The position numbers and the translations under genes were made by a program. This document shows, one piece after another, positions 1-8,806 of a stretch of 42,055 bases of DNA. Position 1 is the first letter of the stretch. Each line of letters begins with the position of its first letter. The notes below the pieces were generated by a model, which was not told the DNA's origin, did no database searches, and worked only from the letters and a program-made list of their open reading frames with translations. Source of the DNA: an uncultured Paracoccus sp. (GTDB lineage: Bacteria; Pseudomonadota; Alphaproteobacteria; Rhodobacterales; Rhodobacteraceae); NCBI RefSeq assembly GCF_947487305.1, contig NZ_CANKWH010000023.1, positions 1 to 42,055 of the forward strand. Reading direction: 5' to 3'.

Positions 1-1165
1 TCGGTTTCTGTCCCCGCCTGAAGATCTCGATGATCCGCATGGGACCGCCGCAACAGGGGCATGGTGCGCGCAGGGTGAGCGGGGGGATCTCAAGCTCTGG
101 CTCTGGAACGGCAGGCGGTTCAGACTGCTGGACGCAGAGCAAGGCACGGATCTTGGTGATGTTGGCCTTGCGGGTCGAACTGGCGAGCAGGCCGAAATGC
201 CGGATGCGATGGAAACCATCGGGCAGGACGTGGATCAGGAACCGGCGGATGAACTCTGACGTGGCCAGCCGCATCACCCTCGAGCGGTCGCCGCGCTTGA
301 TCCTATAATCCTTCCAGCGGAACGCCACGGTATCGGCATCCGCGCTGACCAAGCGGGTGTTGGAGATCGCGACCCTGTGCGTGTATCGGCTCAGATAGGC
401 CAGCACGGCCTTGGGTCCGCCGAAGGGCGGTTTGGCATAGACCACCCATTCGGATTTGCGGAATGGGGCGAGCCAAGCTCTGAAGGTGTCCGCGCTGGCC
501 AGTTCAGCCAGATCGCCGAAGAAGGCCAACTGACCGGCCCGGTGCAGATCCCTCAGCCCCTCCAGAAACAGGCGTCGGAACAGCCGCGACAGAACCCGCA
601 CATGCAGGAAGAACCCGGGGCGGCAGGCGACCCATCTGGTGCCATCCGGCGACAAGCCGCCGCCCGGGAGGATCATGTGGATATGGGGATGATGGGTCAG
701 CGCCGATCCCCAGCTGTGCAGCACGCTGGTCATGCCGACCCTTGCGCCGAGACGCCTGGGGTCGGCAGCGATGGTCATGACCGTTTCCGCAGATGCCTTG
801 AACAGCAGCCCGTAGATGGCCTTCTTGTTCCAGAACGCGATCTGCGCGATCTCAGCCGGCAGGGTGAAGACGACGTGGAAGTATTCCACCGGCAGGAGAT
901 CCTCGGCGCGCGCGGCCATCCAGTCCCGTGCCGCTGGCCCCTGGCACTTCGGGCAATGCCGGTTCTTGCAGGAGTTGTAGGCGATGTGGTGGTGGCCACA
1001 GTTGGCACAACCGGCCACATGCCCACCGAGTGCCTCGGTCCGGCAGGCCTCGATCGCTGACATCACCTTCAGCTGGGTCAGGCTGACATGCCCCGCATTG
1101 GCCTGCCGCCACGCAGGGCCATGGGCACGGAAGATGTCAGCCAGTTCCAGCAATGGCCGGGACAC
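1..1165 (-). CDS. IS91-family HUH transposase, 3' end cut by window edge
   Basis: Rolling-circle (HUH/Y-type) transposase. The reverse-strand frame is open from a GTG at 1165 to the window edge (388 codons), so only the last few residues can be missing compared with the usual ~400. It reads MSRPLLELADIF at the start, then a zinc-finger block CANCGHHHIAYNSC..RHCPKC (about 950-1020), the HUH metal motif HPHIH (about 690-700), the catalytic-tyrosine region YLSRYTHRVAIS (about 365-405), and ends near the edge with CPCCGGPMRIIEIF. It lies four codons after the TGA of the recombinase at 1178-2065 and in the same reading frame. The GTG start is chosen because MSRP is the usual IS91-type beginning; this part rests on family knowledge. 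Confidence 0.9.
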   Translation of the reverse strand, partial: MSRPLLELADIFRAHGPAWRQANAGHVSLTQLKVMSAIEACRTEALGGHVAGCANCGHHHIAYNSCKNRHCPKCQGPAARDWMAARAEDLLPVEYFHVVFTLPAEIAQIAFWNKKAIYGLLFKASAETVMTIAADPRRLGARVGMTSVLHSWGSALTHHPHIHMILPGGGLSPDGTRWVACRPGFFLHVRVLSRLFRRLFLEGLRDLHRAGQLAFFGDLAELASADTFRAWLAPFRKSEWVVYAKPPFGGPKAVLAYLSRYTHRVAISNTRLVSADADTVAFRWKDYRIKRGDRSRVMRLATSEFIRRFLIHVLPDGFHRIRHFGLLASSTRKANITKIRALLCVQQSEPPAVPEPELEIPPLTLRAPCPCCGGPMRIIEIFRRGQKP

Positions 1166-1177
1166 CCCGGCGCCCGA

Positions 1178-2065
1178 TCACTCCAGGCTTCGCTTCACGG
1201 TCTGGTCCTGCAACTTGGCCAGCATCTCGTAGGGACTGACGGTGTCACGGATCGTCTTGGTCGCCACATGAGTGTATCGGGCGGTGGTCGTCAGCTTGGC
1301 ATGCCCGAGCAGCACTTGGATCACGCGCACATCGGTGTTGGCTTCGAGCAGATGCGTCGCGAAGCTGTGGCGCAACGTGTGCAAGGTGGCGGGCTTCTTG
1401 ACCCCGGCCATATGCTTGGCCGAGGTGAAGGCGCGGTTCAGTTGGCGCGGCGAGATCGGGTTGATCTTGGGCTTGCCGGGGAACAGCCAACCCTCCGGCC
1501 GGGCCTCGCGCCACCAGTCGCGCAGAAGGTTCAGCAGGCCTGGCGACAGCATCACCTTGCGGTCCTTCTGGCCCTTGCCCTGCTCGACATGGATCAGCAT
1601 TCGATCACTGTCGATGTCGCCGAGCTTGAGGTTGCAGACCTCGGCGGCTCGGAGCCCTGCGCCATAGGAAATGCTGAGCGCGGCGCGATACTTCAGGCCT
1701 GGCCCCGGCGCCGCCATCAGGATGTCGGACACTTCTTCGACGCTGAACACCACGGGCAACTTCCGCGGTTCGGTGCGGAATTGCATGTAGCGCTTCATCT
1801 CCTCCCGCCCGCAGGTCATGCCGAAAAAGAACCGAAGCGCCACGATCCGCACGTTGAACGTCGATGGCGTGACCCCGGTGTTGGTCATGTGGAGCTGATA
1901 GGCGCGCAGATCCTCCGGCGTCGCCGTATCGGGTGACCGCCCGAGAAAACCCGCGAAATCCCTGATTGCCCGGATGTGCGACTTCTGTGCCTTGTCGCCC
2001 ATCCCACGGATGCGCATGTCTTCGATCATCCGCTGCCGCAACGGGGATACTCTCTCCTCTGTCAT
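1178..2065 (-). CDS. Tyrosine recombinase/integrase of the IS91-type element
   Basis: A 295-residue site-specific recombinase. Residues about 10-95 form the SAM-like core-binding domain (DFAGFLGRSPDTATPEDL). The catalytic domain follows, with Arg in SYGAGLRAAEVCNLK, the HxxR box HTLRHSFATHLLE, the following GH of LLGHAKLTTTARYTHV, and the nucleophile Tyr within that last block. Such recombinases commonly sit directly upstream of IS91 transposases in alphaproteobacterial IS91 elements; their role in transposition is not settled. Its TGA is in frame with the transposase, separated by four sense codons. The start codon ATG at 2065 is preceded by an AGGAGG-like sequence (reverse strand of 2070-2075), which supports the start. 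Confidence 0.9.
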   Translation of the reverse strand: MTEERVSPLRQRMIEDMRIRGMGDKAQKSHIRAIRDFAGFLGRSPDTATPEDLRAYQLHMTNTGVTPSTFNVRIVALRFFFGMTCGREEMKRYMQFRTEPRKLPVVFSVEEVSDILMAAPGPGLKYRAALSISYGAGLRAAEVCNLKLGDIDSDRMLIHVEQGKGQKDRKVMLSPGLLNLLRDWWREARPEGWLFPGKPKINPISPRQLNRAFTSAKHMAGVKKPATLHTLRHSFATHLLEANTDVRVIQVLLGHAKLTTTARYTHVATKTIRDTVSPYEMLAKLQDQTVKRSLE

Positions 2066-2302
2066 GGGAACCTCCTGTCTGATGATTGAGAAGGCCCCAA
2101 TCGTCAGGCAGGATCGCCCATTCCCAAATGCAAGACGGTCAGATCAGCGCGCGACCTCAACAACACGCGCCACTGCCGCGCGAGCGGCTTCGTCCATGGG
2201 CCGAACGCGTCGATAGGGTCAGCCGAGTCTCATGACAGGCTTGCCGCGACGCCGCATGGCCGCTTCGAGCCCCTAGTGGTCATTCGACCCGTTAGCGCGC
2301 TC

Positions 2303-3100
2303 TTACTGCGGTATGCTTTTGATCACCTTGCGATCACCGTCCAGCAATATGGCGCCACCTATTTGTTCACCCCCCTTAAGCTGAAGAGCCCCTTCTTTCG
2401 GCAGATGGATCAGCCACCGATCGAGGCCGTGTCGCCCGTCAAGAAATAGGCTTCCCTCGCTCGCAATAATCTCGGCCCCGTTTGGCAGGGCTTTGCCTTC
2501 GATCAGATTACCGCCAGCCGCGCTGCAGCTTTGGAAGGCCTTCGGTGCGCCGTCAGGATGCGTCTCCAAGACAATCACTTCGCTTGCATCGCAGATCCAG
2601 CCGGCTTGCATGCTGATCCCCACCCCCGTCAGGCGAAGGTTCTGCGGCGTATAGCCCGCCGTCTGATAAGCATCATCGGTGTGAATGCTCAGATAGCGCT
2701 CCGCAAGAAGGACATTGACCCCACCAACAGATATCGAATGTGGAAATTCGGCACGTTGAAAAGATCCGAGTTCACGCGCCACCGCCAAATTCAACTTGGT
2801 GCCAAGGGGCATATCTATGCCGCCAAGTCTCTGCCGTCTGTCCAAAACCGGATGGTAATCCGCCTGTTGCTGGGCGACATGGGCCTTAAGCTCTCTGTTC
2901 AGGTCGTAAACCGACCAGGTCGAGTAGAAGGCACTCCCCCCAAGGAGAAAAAAGATTGGCCCACGCCAAGTCCTCAGCCGCCATTTGGCCCTCTCCCCAA
3001 AAGCAAGTCGCAACGCCCACGCCACCCAGATCAGCGTGGCCGCAAGATAGGCCAAGCGAATGAGGAGGAACTCATAGGATGGCAGGCCAATCGGGATCAC
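2303..3100 (-). CDS. Membrane-anchored protein of unknown function
   Basis: A 265-residue protein I do not recognise. Two hydrophobic segments (about residues 8-32, LLIRLAYLAATLIWVAWALRL, and 45-62, GPIFFLLGGSAFYSTWSV) anchor it in the inner membrane. The remaining ~200 residues look like a soluble, beta-rich domain, likely periplasmic or cytoplasmic depending on topology. The start is GTG (complement of 3098-3100), preceded by a GAGCGAGG purine stretch; an ATG one base away is out of frame. It stands alone: the next gene in the same direction (3951-3310) is ~200 bases upstream, and the IS91 element lies downstream. A plus-strand open frame over 2531-3208 is a shadow, because only the minus-strand product has membrane segments and normal composition. 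Confidence 0.6.
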   Translation of the reverse strand: MIPIGLPSYEFLLIRLAYLAATLIWVAWALRLAFGERAKWRLRTWRGPIFFLLGGSAFYSTWSVYDLNRELKAHVAQQQADYHPVLDRRQRLGGIDMPLGTKLNLAVARELGSFQRAEFPHSISVGGVNVLLAERYLSIHTDDAYQTAGYTPQNLRLTGVGISMQAGWICDASEVIVLETHPDGAPKAFQSCSAAGGNLIEGKALPNGAEIIASEGSLFLDGRHGLDRWLIHLPKEGALQLKGGEQIGGAILLDGDRKVIKSIPQ

Positions 3101-3309
3101 ATTCAGTGCCTCGCTCTCAGTATACCCGCCTTCCTATCATCATTCTGCGCGAGCCGCACACAGGAACGTCCACTTCGTCCCGCCCTGCCGACCTTCATCC
3201 TCCGATGATGCTGCGCGATGGACGAATGGCCGGTCTAGTGAAGCTGCACCGCGGCGATCGGCAAGGGACTGAACAGCAGGTCAGGGCCGGACAGGAACCT
3301 GAGGACCGC

Positions 3310-3951
3310 CTATCCGCGCAATGCCGTGACAAGCCGGTAGCTGCGCCGAACCGCGGTCAGCGCCGCGCCTAGGACTATGATCCACAATGCGAGGTGCAGC
3401 ACATGCCCATCTCCGCCCCAGAGCGGCTCAAGGATCGCAAGCAGCGCCGCCCCGGTGATCAGCGCCATCCGATGTGGCTTTGCCATCGGGCCGGAGAAAT
3501 CGGCGGCCTGGCCCAGATTGGACCCCAGTTCCCGCACATAGGCGGTCAGGAAGGCAAAGCTGGTCGCCGCCCAGCCCAACCCTGCGTGACCGAGCCCTAG
3601 ACCGACGCCCACAAGAATCAGCGCATCGGACACGCGGTCGGGAAACTCGTTCCAGTACCCGCCATCGGGCGAGGCGCGCCCGGCCTCGACCGCGACCATG
3701 CCGTCAAGCAGGTTGCACAGCAGCCGGATCTGGCACATCCCGGCTGCAAGGATCAGCAGCAGGGCGCGCACGGGTCCATCGACACTGCCGACTGCCCAGA
3801 AACACAAGCCGGAAGCCAGAGCCGCAACCATGCCGGCCATTGAGATCTGGTTCGGCGTAACCGAGGTCGCCGCCAGCCGGCTTGACAGGCGCCGGGCCCA
3901 GCCCGTGTCACGACTTGCCAGAGGCCGGCGATTGGAAGGCCTGTCAGACAT
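3310..3951 (-). CDS. CDP-alcohol phosphatidyltransferase, YnbA-like
   Basis: A 213-residue integral membrane enzyme that would transfer a phosphatidyl group from CDP-diacylglycerol to an alcohol. It is the last gene of a four-gene lipid operon. The family motif D-x2-DG-x2-AR-x8-G-x3-D-x3-D is present in altered form at residues 80-109: N80-LL-D83-G84, then NEFPD105RVSD109. The first Asp is Asn and the AR is replaced by VEAGR. As far as I recall, E. coli YnbA has the same Asn and a Glu nearby, so this looks like a subfamily trait rather than damage. The start at 3951 (MSDRPSN) is chosen over a longer frame to 4050 because it overlaps the preceding stop by 8 bases. The acceptor alcohol is unknown. 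Confidence 0.8.
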   Translation of the reverse strand: MSDRPSNRRPLASRDTGWARRLSSRLAATSVTPNQISMAGMVAALASGLCFWAVGSVDGPVRALLLILAAGMCQIRLLCNLLDGMVAVEAGRASPDGGYWNEFPDRVSDALILVGVGLGLGHAGLGWAATSFAFLTAYVRELGSNLGQAADFSGPMAKPHRMALITGAALLAILEPLWGGDGHVLHLALWIIVLGAALTAVRRSYRLVTALRG

Positions 3952-4321
3952 CACGATGGCTCCATAAGGCAAAGGTATAGGCTGCGGAATAGACGGTCGT
4001 GACCGACAGAGGCACGATGATCGTGGACAGGATTTCAGGTGTGCCGGCAAGGTTGTGGATCACGCTCAGCAGCAAGGCCGAGGCCCCCATTGCCAATAGC
4101 GGCGGCATGATCAGCGCCGCAAACCCCTGCAAACGCTGCGACAGCGCCTCCAGCATGCGTTTCAGTCCAAAGGTGATCAGCGCCGACAGACAACCTTGCA
4201 CAAAGCCAGCCATCAGCACCTGCGGCAAAGGGTGGCCGCGATTGGCAAAGACGGCCCATCCGCCCATCAGCACAAATGCCACCGCCATGTGCAGCGCGGT
4301 GCTTTGCAAGTGCCCGCGCAT
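3944..4321 (-). CDS. Small four-helix membrane protein of the lipid operon
   Basis: A 125-residue, very hydrophobic protein with about four transmembrane helices (around residues 10-27, 33-52, 68-88 and 98-118). No enzymatic motif is visible. It begins with an ATG that shares one base with the TGA of the CDP-diglyceride synthase gene (TGATG) and its end overlaps the phosphatidyltransferase start by 8 bases. It is therefore surely co-translated with both. A role as lipid flippase-like helper or accessory subunit is only a guess from the context. Confidence 0.75.
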   Translation of the reverse strand: MRGHLQSTALHMAVAFVLMGGWAVFANRGHPLPQVLMAGFVQGCLSALITFGLKRMLEALSQRLQGFAALIMPPLLAMGASALLLSVIHNLAGTPEILSTIIVPLSVTTVYSAAYTFALWSHRDV

Positions 4322-5271
4322 CAGCCGACATTCCAGAAATAACGGGTGAGGTGAAAATAGATCGGCGCGGCAAAGACAACCGAATCCAAACGGTCGATGA
4401 ACCCGCCATGCCCGGCAATGGTGTGGCCCCAGTCTTTGACGCCCCTGTCACGCTTGATCGCGGACATGACAAGACCGCCAAGAAAGCCAAGGATGGTAAC
4501 CACAAGCCCCATCAACCCGGCCTGCCACGGGTTGAACGGAGTCATAAAGGACAGCGCCATGCCAATCAGCGTGGCCGACAGGCATCCACCGACAAAACCC
4601 TCTACCGTCTTCGAGGGCGAAAGCTTCGGCGCGATCTTGTGCCGCCCGGCCAGCTTGCCCCAGACATATTGCAGCACATCGCTAAGCTGCACGACGATCA
4701 CCAGCCAGGCGATCATCAGCACCATGCGGCCTTCGAACCCGGGGATCCGCAGGTTCATCAATGCCGGAACATGCGACACGCAGAACACGCAGATCATCAG
4801 CGCCCACTGTATTTCCGCGATGCGCACCAGAAAATTCCGGGTCTCGCCCGACAGGGCCGAAACGATGGGCAAGAGCAGAAAGACCCAAACCGGAATAAAG
4901 ATCGAGTAAAGCCCGTACCATGAGATCCAGATCAGGTAATATTGCGCCGGCAGTACGATGAAAAACACCGCCGCCAGTGTCCGGTGATCGGCACGAGAGG
5001 CATTTGTCAGCGTCATGAACTCGCGCAGCGCCGCGAATGAACAGATGGCGAACAGGATGATCACCCCGGTCCGTCCGCCCAGCAAGGCGAGTGACATGAC
5101 GATAGCCATCACCCACCACGCCCGGATGCGATCGTTGAGGTTCTCGATCGTGGCATTTCCGCCGTCGGGCGACAGCCGGCGCTGCAGGATGAACCCGACG
5201 ACCGAGGCGACCGCCAGAACAAGACCGATCCCGGCAATGACGGCGATCAGGTCGGAATGGACATTCTGCAT
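4321..5271 (-). CDS. cdsA: Phosphatidate cytidylyltransferase (CDP-diglyceride synthase)
   Basis: A 316-residue inner-membrane enzyme making CDP-diacylglycerol from phosphatidate and CTP. It has about eight transmembrane segments. The C-terminal signature is complete: SAIKRDRGVKDWG followed by HGGFIDRLDS (about residues 261-288), with the KR, KD, HGG and DR-D residues of the CdsA family. A second conserved stretch, KLSPSKTVEGFVGG, lies near residue 220. The gene follows the acyltransferase by two bases and overlaps the next gene by one. It is probably the YnbB-like, pathway-dedicated paralogue rather than the housekeeping enzyme, which would normally sit with uppS, dxr and bamA. That distinction is inferred from the neighbours. 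Confidence 0.9.
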   Translation of the reverse strand: MQNVHSDLIAVIAGIGLVLAVASVVGFILQRRLSPDGGNATIENLNDRIRAWWVMAIVMSLALLGGRTGVIILFAICSFAALREFMTLTNASRADHRTLAAVFFIVLPAQYYLIWISWYGLYSIFIPVWVFLLLPIVSALSGETRNFLVRIAEIQWALMICVFCVSHVPALMNLRIPGFEGRMVLMIAWLVIVVQLSDVLQYVWGKLAGRHKIAPKLSPSKTVEGFVGGCLSATLIGMALSFMTPFNPWQAGLMGLVVTILGFLGGLVMSAIKRDRGVKDWGHTIAGHGGFIDRLDSVVFAAPIYFHLTRYFWNVG

Positions 5272-5273
5272 TT

Positions 5274-5933
5274 TCAGCCTTCCTGCTTCGGGTTCAGCGC
5301 CAGCAGCGCATCGCGGGCGCGGCTCAGGAAGGCGTCCTTGCCCTCACCATAGCTGGTCCGCAGTGGCGCGCCGAAGATCACCTTGCACATCAGCGGTACC
5401 GGAATGACCGCGCCCTTTGGCAGCACACGGTTCAGGTTCTCGATCCAGACCGGGACCAGATCGACCTCTGGCCGGGCCAGCGCCAGCCGGTAGATGCCGG
5501 ACCGGAACTCCAGCAGTTCGGCATCGGTCAGGTTCCTGGTGCCCTCGGGAAAGATGATCAGCGAATCCCCGGCATCCAGCGCGGCCGCCATTTGCGCGAT
5601 CGGATCGTCCTCTGCCCCCTCGCGATTGCGTTCGATCAGCAGACTGTTGAACACATCAGTGCCGATAAATTCCCGCAGGCCTCCCTTGCGCCAGTAATCG
5701 GCCCCAGCGACCGGCCGTGTGCGGCGACGCGCGCGCGGCGGCAGCACTGACCAGATCAGCACGAAATCGCCATGGCTGACATGGTTGGCAAAATAGATGC
5801 GTCTGCGCCGCGCGGTGGGGTCGATCCCCGCCCATTCCGGCTGAACCGCCGTCAGCAGCCTCGCAAAAGTGGTAATTGCCCATGAAGCCAGCCCGGTCAT
5901 AGCGGTCCGTACTGGCCCACGCCCGCTTTTCAT
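5274..5933 (-). CDS. 1-acylglycerol-3-phosphate acyltransferase-like protein (PlsC family)
   Basis: A 219-residue member of the LPLAT family, which acylates a lysophospholipid such as lysophosphatidate. The two catalytic and binding blocks are visible: NHVSHGDFVLIW (H-x4-D) near residue 50 and IIFPEGTRNL near residue 128. A hydrophobic N-terminal segment can anchor it to the membrane. The start at 5933 (MKSGRGP) is preferred over 6059 because the added 42 residues are Cys/Arg/Ala-rich, lack resemblance to the family, and would run into the upstream gene's promoter region. It is the first gene of the operon with cdsA two bases downstream, so the operon supplies phosphatidate, CDP-diglyceride and finally a phosphatidyl alcohol. 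Confidence 0.85.
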   Translation of the reverse strand: MKSGRGPVRTAMTGLASWAITTFARLLTAVQPEWAGIDPTARRRRIYFANHVSHGDFVLIWSVLPPRARRRTRPVAGADYWRKGGLREFIGTDVFNSLLIERNREGAEDDPIAQMAAALDAGDSLIIFPEGTRNLTDAELLEFRSGIYRLALARPEVDLVPVWIENLNRVLPKGAVIPVPLMCKVIFGAPLRTSYGEGKDAFLSRARDALLALNPKQEG

Positions 5934-6176
5934 GCTTTGCCCCACTACCGTCACTTGTAAACGTGGCAGACACTGTCGCAACGCCCGGGCCGATGCAAGC
6001 TGCGCGTCGCATGTCGGGTCAGAGCCCTTGGCATCTGAAGATGCTGCGACGGGTGCCAAACGGCAAGTTCGGCAAACTGCACCGCGACATCGCCGACACG
6101 GCAGCGCCGATCCGGTTTGCGATAATTTCTCGCGTTGCTATCCAAGAATCGGGCAACGAGGCGCGTCTAACCCGAC

Positions 6177-6725
6177 GTGATGTTGATGGATACCTCTGAC
6201 GAGTCCCTTGCCGCCGCTGCGGCGCGCGGCGATCGTGACGCCTTCGCTATGCTGCTCGACCGGCATTACGACCGGCTGTTCGGGCTGTGCTGGCGACTGA
6301 CCGGGGATCGCACCGAGGCCGAGGACCTGACACAGGACATCTGCGCTGCGCTACCTGCGAAGCTGCAATCATGGCGCGGTGAGGCCCGTTTCGCCACATG
6401 GCTCTATCGCGTCGCGGTGAATGCTGCCCATGATCGCCGCCGCCGCGCGGCCAGCCGCACCCACGCCAGTTTGGGCTGGGGAGCGTGGGAGGTGAACCGG
6501 AAGGCGGCGAACTTGGAAGATGCAACCCGTCGGGACTGGCTCAACGGCGCCATGGCCGCGCTGCCCCAGGATCTGCGCGATACGCTGGCTCTGACTATGG
6601 GTGAGGACCTGACGCAGGCCGAGGCGGCGCAGGTTCTGGGCCTGTCAGAGGGCACGATCGCCTGGCGCATCTCGGACGTGAAGAAACGGCTTCGCGCGCT
6701 TGTGCAAGAGGAGGCCACGGAATGA
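6177..6725 (+). CDS. ECF-type RNA polymerase sigma factor
   Basis: About 180 residues with sigma region 2 (AEDLTQDICAAL, then FATWLYRVAVNAAHDRRRR, about residues 45-90) and region 4 (ALPQDLRDTLAL, TQAEAAQVLGLSEGTIAWR, about residues 128-170). Regions 1.1 and 3 are absent, as in ECF sigma factors, so it would direct polymerase to a small stress or envelope regulon. Three starts are possible: GTG 6177, ATG 6180 and ATG 6186 (MDTSDESL); none has a clear ribosome-binding site. The last four bases overlap the start of the VWA gene (ATGA), indicating coupled translation. This is the arrangement expected of a sigma factor with its regulator. I could not identify a self-type promoter upstream. Confidence 0.9.
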   Translation: MMLMDTSDESLAAAAARGDRDAFAMLLDRHYDRLFGLCWRLTGDRTEAEDLTQDICAALPAKLQSWRGEARFATWLYRVAVNAAHDRRRRAASRTHASLGWGAWEVNRKAANLEDATRRDWLNGAMAALPQDLRDTLALTMGEDLTQAEAAQVLGLSEGTIAWRISDVKKRLRALVQEEATE

Positions 6726-8794
6726 CCCGCGAACCACAAGACCATCTGGACCGGCTGACCCGCGCGCTGCACGAGGCAGAACCTGTGCCCGATCCCGAGG
6801 CCCGTCGTAAGGCCGTGAGCGCGGCAATGGAGAAATTCGACGAGTTCCACCAAGGATCGGCTGACCCGGCGCGTCCCAATCAGGATCACCTGCGAATGAG
6901 CGCGGGTTTCCTGAAAGGAGTGCGCAGGGTGTTTTCGACCTTCACCAACAAACCGGTGCTTGCCGCCACCACTTCCACCGCGGCCTTGTGCCTTGGGCTT
7001 TTCGTTGTGATGCCGCAACTGCAGACGCGGCCCCCAGCCCTGTCAGATCATTCGATCACGACTGACACCGTCGCGCCCGAGCAACCTGCGACCGACACGG
7101 CCCTGACCCGCCAGCGCGAAAGCCTGGCCAACACGCTCGAAGCCAATATCTCGACCCCGCGATCCGCGCCGTCACCGGCAGGACAGACCATGCCGGCCAA
7201 TGTAACGACCTCGCCGGAGGCTGCTGAATCGCAGGCTGTCGCCGATATGGCCGCCGAGGAACCGGCCATGAACAGCGCGCCTACAAGCAACCTGCGGCCG
7301 CCGTCCCTGGCCGAGCGATCGGAATCTGCGACCGGCGATTTCACGATTGGATTTGCGCCGCCATCGGAGTTGATCGTGGCGCCGCAGGTTTCCAATACGG
7401 AAGCCTTTGCCAATGCCGCTGCGAATCCGGTCAAGGTGGCCGCCGAAGAGCCCGTTTCGACCTTCTCGGCCGATGTGGACACAGCCTCTTATGCGGTGGT
7501 GCGATCCTCGCTGATGGCAGGCGCGCTGCCGCCGGCTGACGCTGTGCGGATCGAGGAGATGGTGAATTATTTCCCCTATGACTATCCCGCGCCGGATGCG
7601 GATGGCGCGCCGTTCCGGGCCTCGATCAGCACCATGCAGACGCCGTGGAACCCGGATACGCGGTTGGTCCGCATCGGATTGCAGGGCCGGATGCCGGCGA
7701 TGGCCGAGCGACCGCCGCTGAATCTGGTCTTTTTGATCGACACTTCGGGCTCGATGCAGGACGCGAACAAACTGCCGCTGTTGAAGCGATCCCTGCGCCT
7801 GATGCTGGATCAGTTGCGCCCCGAGGATCAGGTGGCCATCGTTACCTATGCCGGATCGGCGGGCGAGGTTCTGGCACCAACACCCGCCAGCGACAGCGCC
7901 GCGATCCTGTCGGCGCTGGAGCGGCTTGACGCGGGCGGCTCGACCGCCGGGGCCGAGGGGCTGGAACAGGCGTATCGTACCGCTGCCGCCATGGCGGGCA
8001 ATGGCGAGGTGTCGCGAATCTTTTTGGCAACGGATGGTGATTTCAACGTCGGTATCTCGGACACCGATGCGCTGACCGATTTCATCGCTCGGAAACGCGA
8101 CGAAGGGGCATATCTGTCGGTCCTGGGTTTCGGGCGTGGCAATCTGGACGATGCGACCATGCAGGCGCTGGCCCAGAACGGCAATGGTCAGGCCGCCTAT
8201 ATCGACACGCTGCAAGAGGCCCGAAAGGTGCTGGTGGATCAACTGTCGGGCGCGCTGTTTTCCATCGCCGGCGACGTGAAGATCCAGGTCGAATGGAACC
8301 CGGCGGAGGTCGCCGAATACCGGCTGATCGGCTATGAAACGCGGGCGCTGGCGCGCGAGGACTTCAACAACGACAAGGTCGATGCGGGCGAGCTGGGCGC
8401 CGGTCACACCGTCACCGCGCTTTACGAGGTCACCGCGCCTGACAGTCCCGCGCTGCTGAACGACCCGTTGCGTTATGGCGCTGATGCCGGGCCGGCAGAA
8501 ACGGCCGCGGAGCTGGGCTTCCTGCGCCTGCGCTACAAGGAACCGGGCGAGACAACCTCGCAATTGATCGAGACACCGATCCCGTCTGACAGCGCGGCCA
8601 CGGATGATGATGCCCGCTTCGCCGCCAGCATCGCCGGCTTTGGGCAATTGCTGACCGGAGGTAAATATCTGGGTGATTGGGGCTGGGACGAGGCGATTGC
8701 ACTGGCCAGCGAAAGCCGTGGCGAGGACGCATTCGGCTATCGGACGGAAGCCGTCAGCCTGATGCGTCTGGCCAAGGCGCTGTCCGGCGAATGA
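6722..8794 (+). CDS. Membrane-anchored VWA-domain protein, YfbK-like, with anti-sigma-like N-terminus
   Basis: 690 residues. Residues 1-60 are charged and cytoplasmic (MTREPQDHLDRLTRALHEAE), like short anti-sigma domains. A single transmembrane helix follows at about 75-100 (PVLAATTSTAALCLGLFVVM). Then comes a low-complexity Ala/Thr/Pro linker to about 235 and a YfbK-type region (STFSADVDTASYAVVRSSL, EEMVNYFPYDYP). A von Willebrand A domain carries an intact MIDAS metal site, FLIDTSGSMQ near 338-347, with Thr/Asp in later loops (LATDGDFNVG). The C-terminal ~200 residues match the tail found in YfbK proteins. The start overlaps the sigma gene by 4 bases. The inference is a one-protein anti-sigma factor with a periplasmic sensing or adhesion domain; the biochemical role of YfbK proteins is unknown. 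Confidence 0.85.
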   Translation: MTREPQDHLDRLTRALHEAEPVPDPEARRKAVSAAMEKFDEFHQGSADPARPNQDHLRMSAGFLKGVRRVFSTFTNKPVLAATTSTAALCLGLFVVMPQLQTRPPALSDHSITTDTVAPEQPATDTALTRQRESLANTLEANISTPRSAPSPAGQTMPANVTTSPEAAESQAVADMAAEEPAMNSAPTSNLRPPSLAERSESATGDFTIGFAPPSELIVAPQVSNTEAFANAAANPVKVAAEEPVSTFSADVDTASYAVVRSSLMAGALPPADAVRIEEMVNYFPYDYPAPDADGAPFRASISTMQTPWNPDTRLVRIGLQGRMPAMAERPPLNLVFLIDTSGSMQDANKLPLLKRSLRLMLDQLRPEDQVAIVTYAGSAGEVLAPTPASDSAAILSALERLDAGGSTAGAEGLEQAYRTAAAMAGNGEVSRIFLATDGDFNVGISDTDALTDFIARKRDEGAYLSVLGFGRGNLDDATMQALAQNGNGQAAYIDTLQEARKVLVDQLSGALFSIAGDVKIQVEWNPAEVAEYRLIGYETRALAREDFNNDKVDAGELGAGHTVTALYEVTAPDSPALLNDPLRYGADAGPAETAAELGFLRLRYKEPGETTSQLIETPIPSDSAATDDDARFAASIAGFGQLLTGGKYLGDWGWDEAIALASESRGEDAFGYRTEAVSLMRLAKALSGE

Positions 8795-8806
8795 TCCTGC
8801 CGACCG

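Larger units (their letters stand above)
1..2280 (-). mobile_element. IS91-family element, left end outside window
   Basis: The two genes above make up the element. IS91 elements have no inverted terminal repeats and move by rolling circle from an ori end downstream of the transposase (outside this window) to a ter end upstream of the first gene. The ter end should therefore lie within the 237 non-coding bases 2066-2302. I cannot fix its exact position, so the right boundary given is approximate. Confidence 0.6.
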
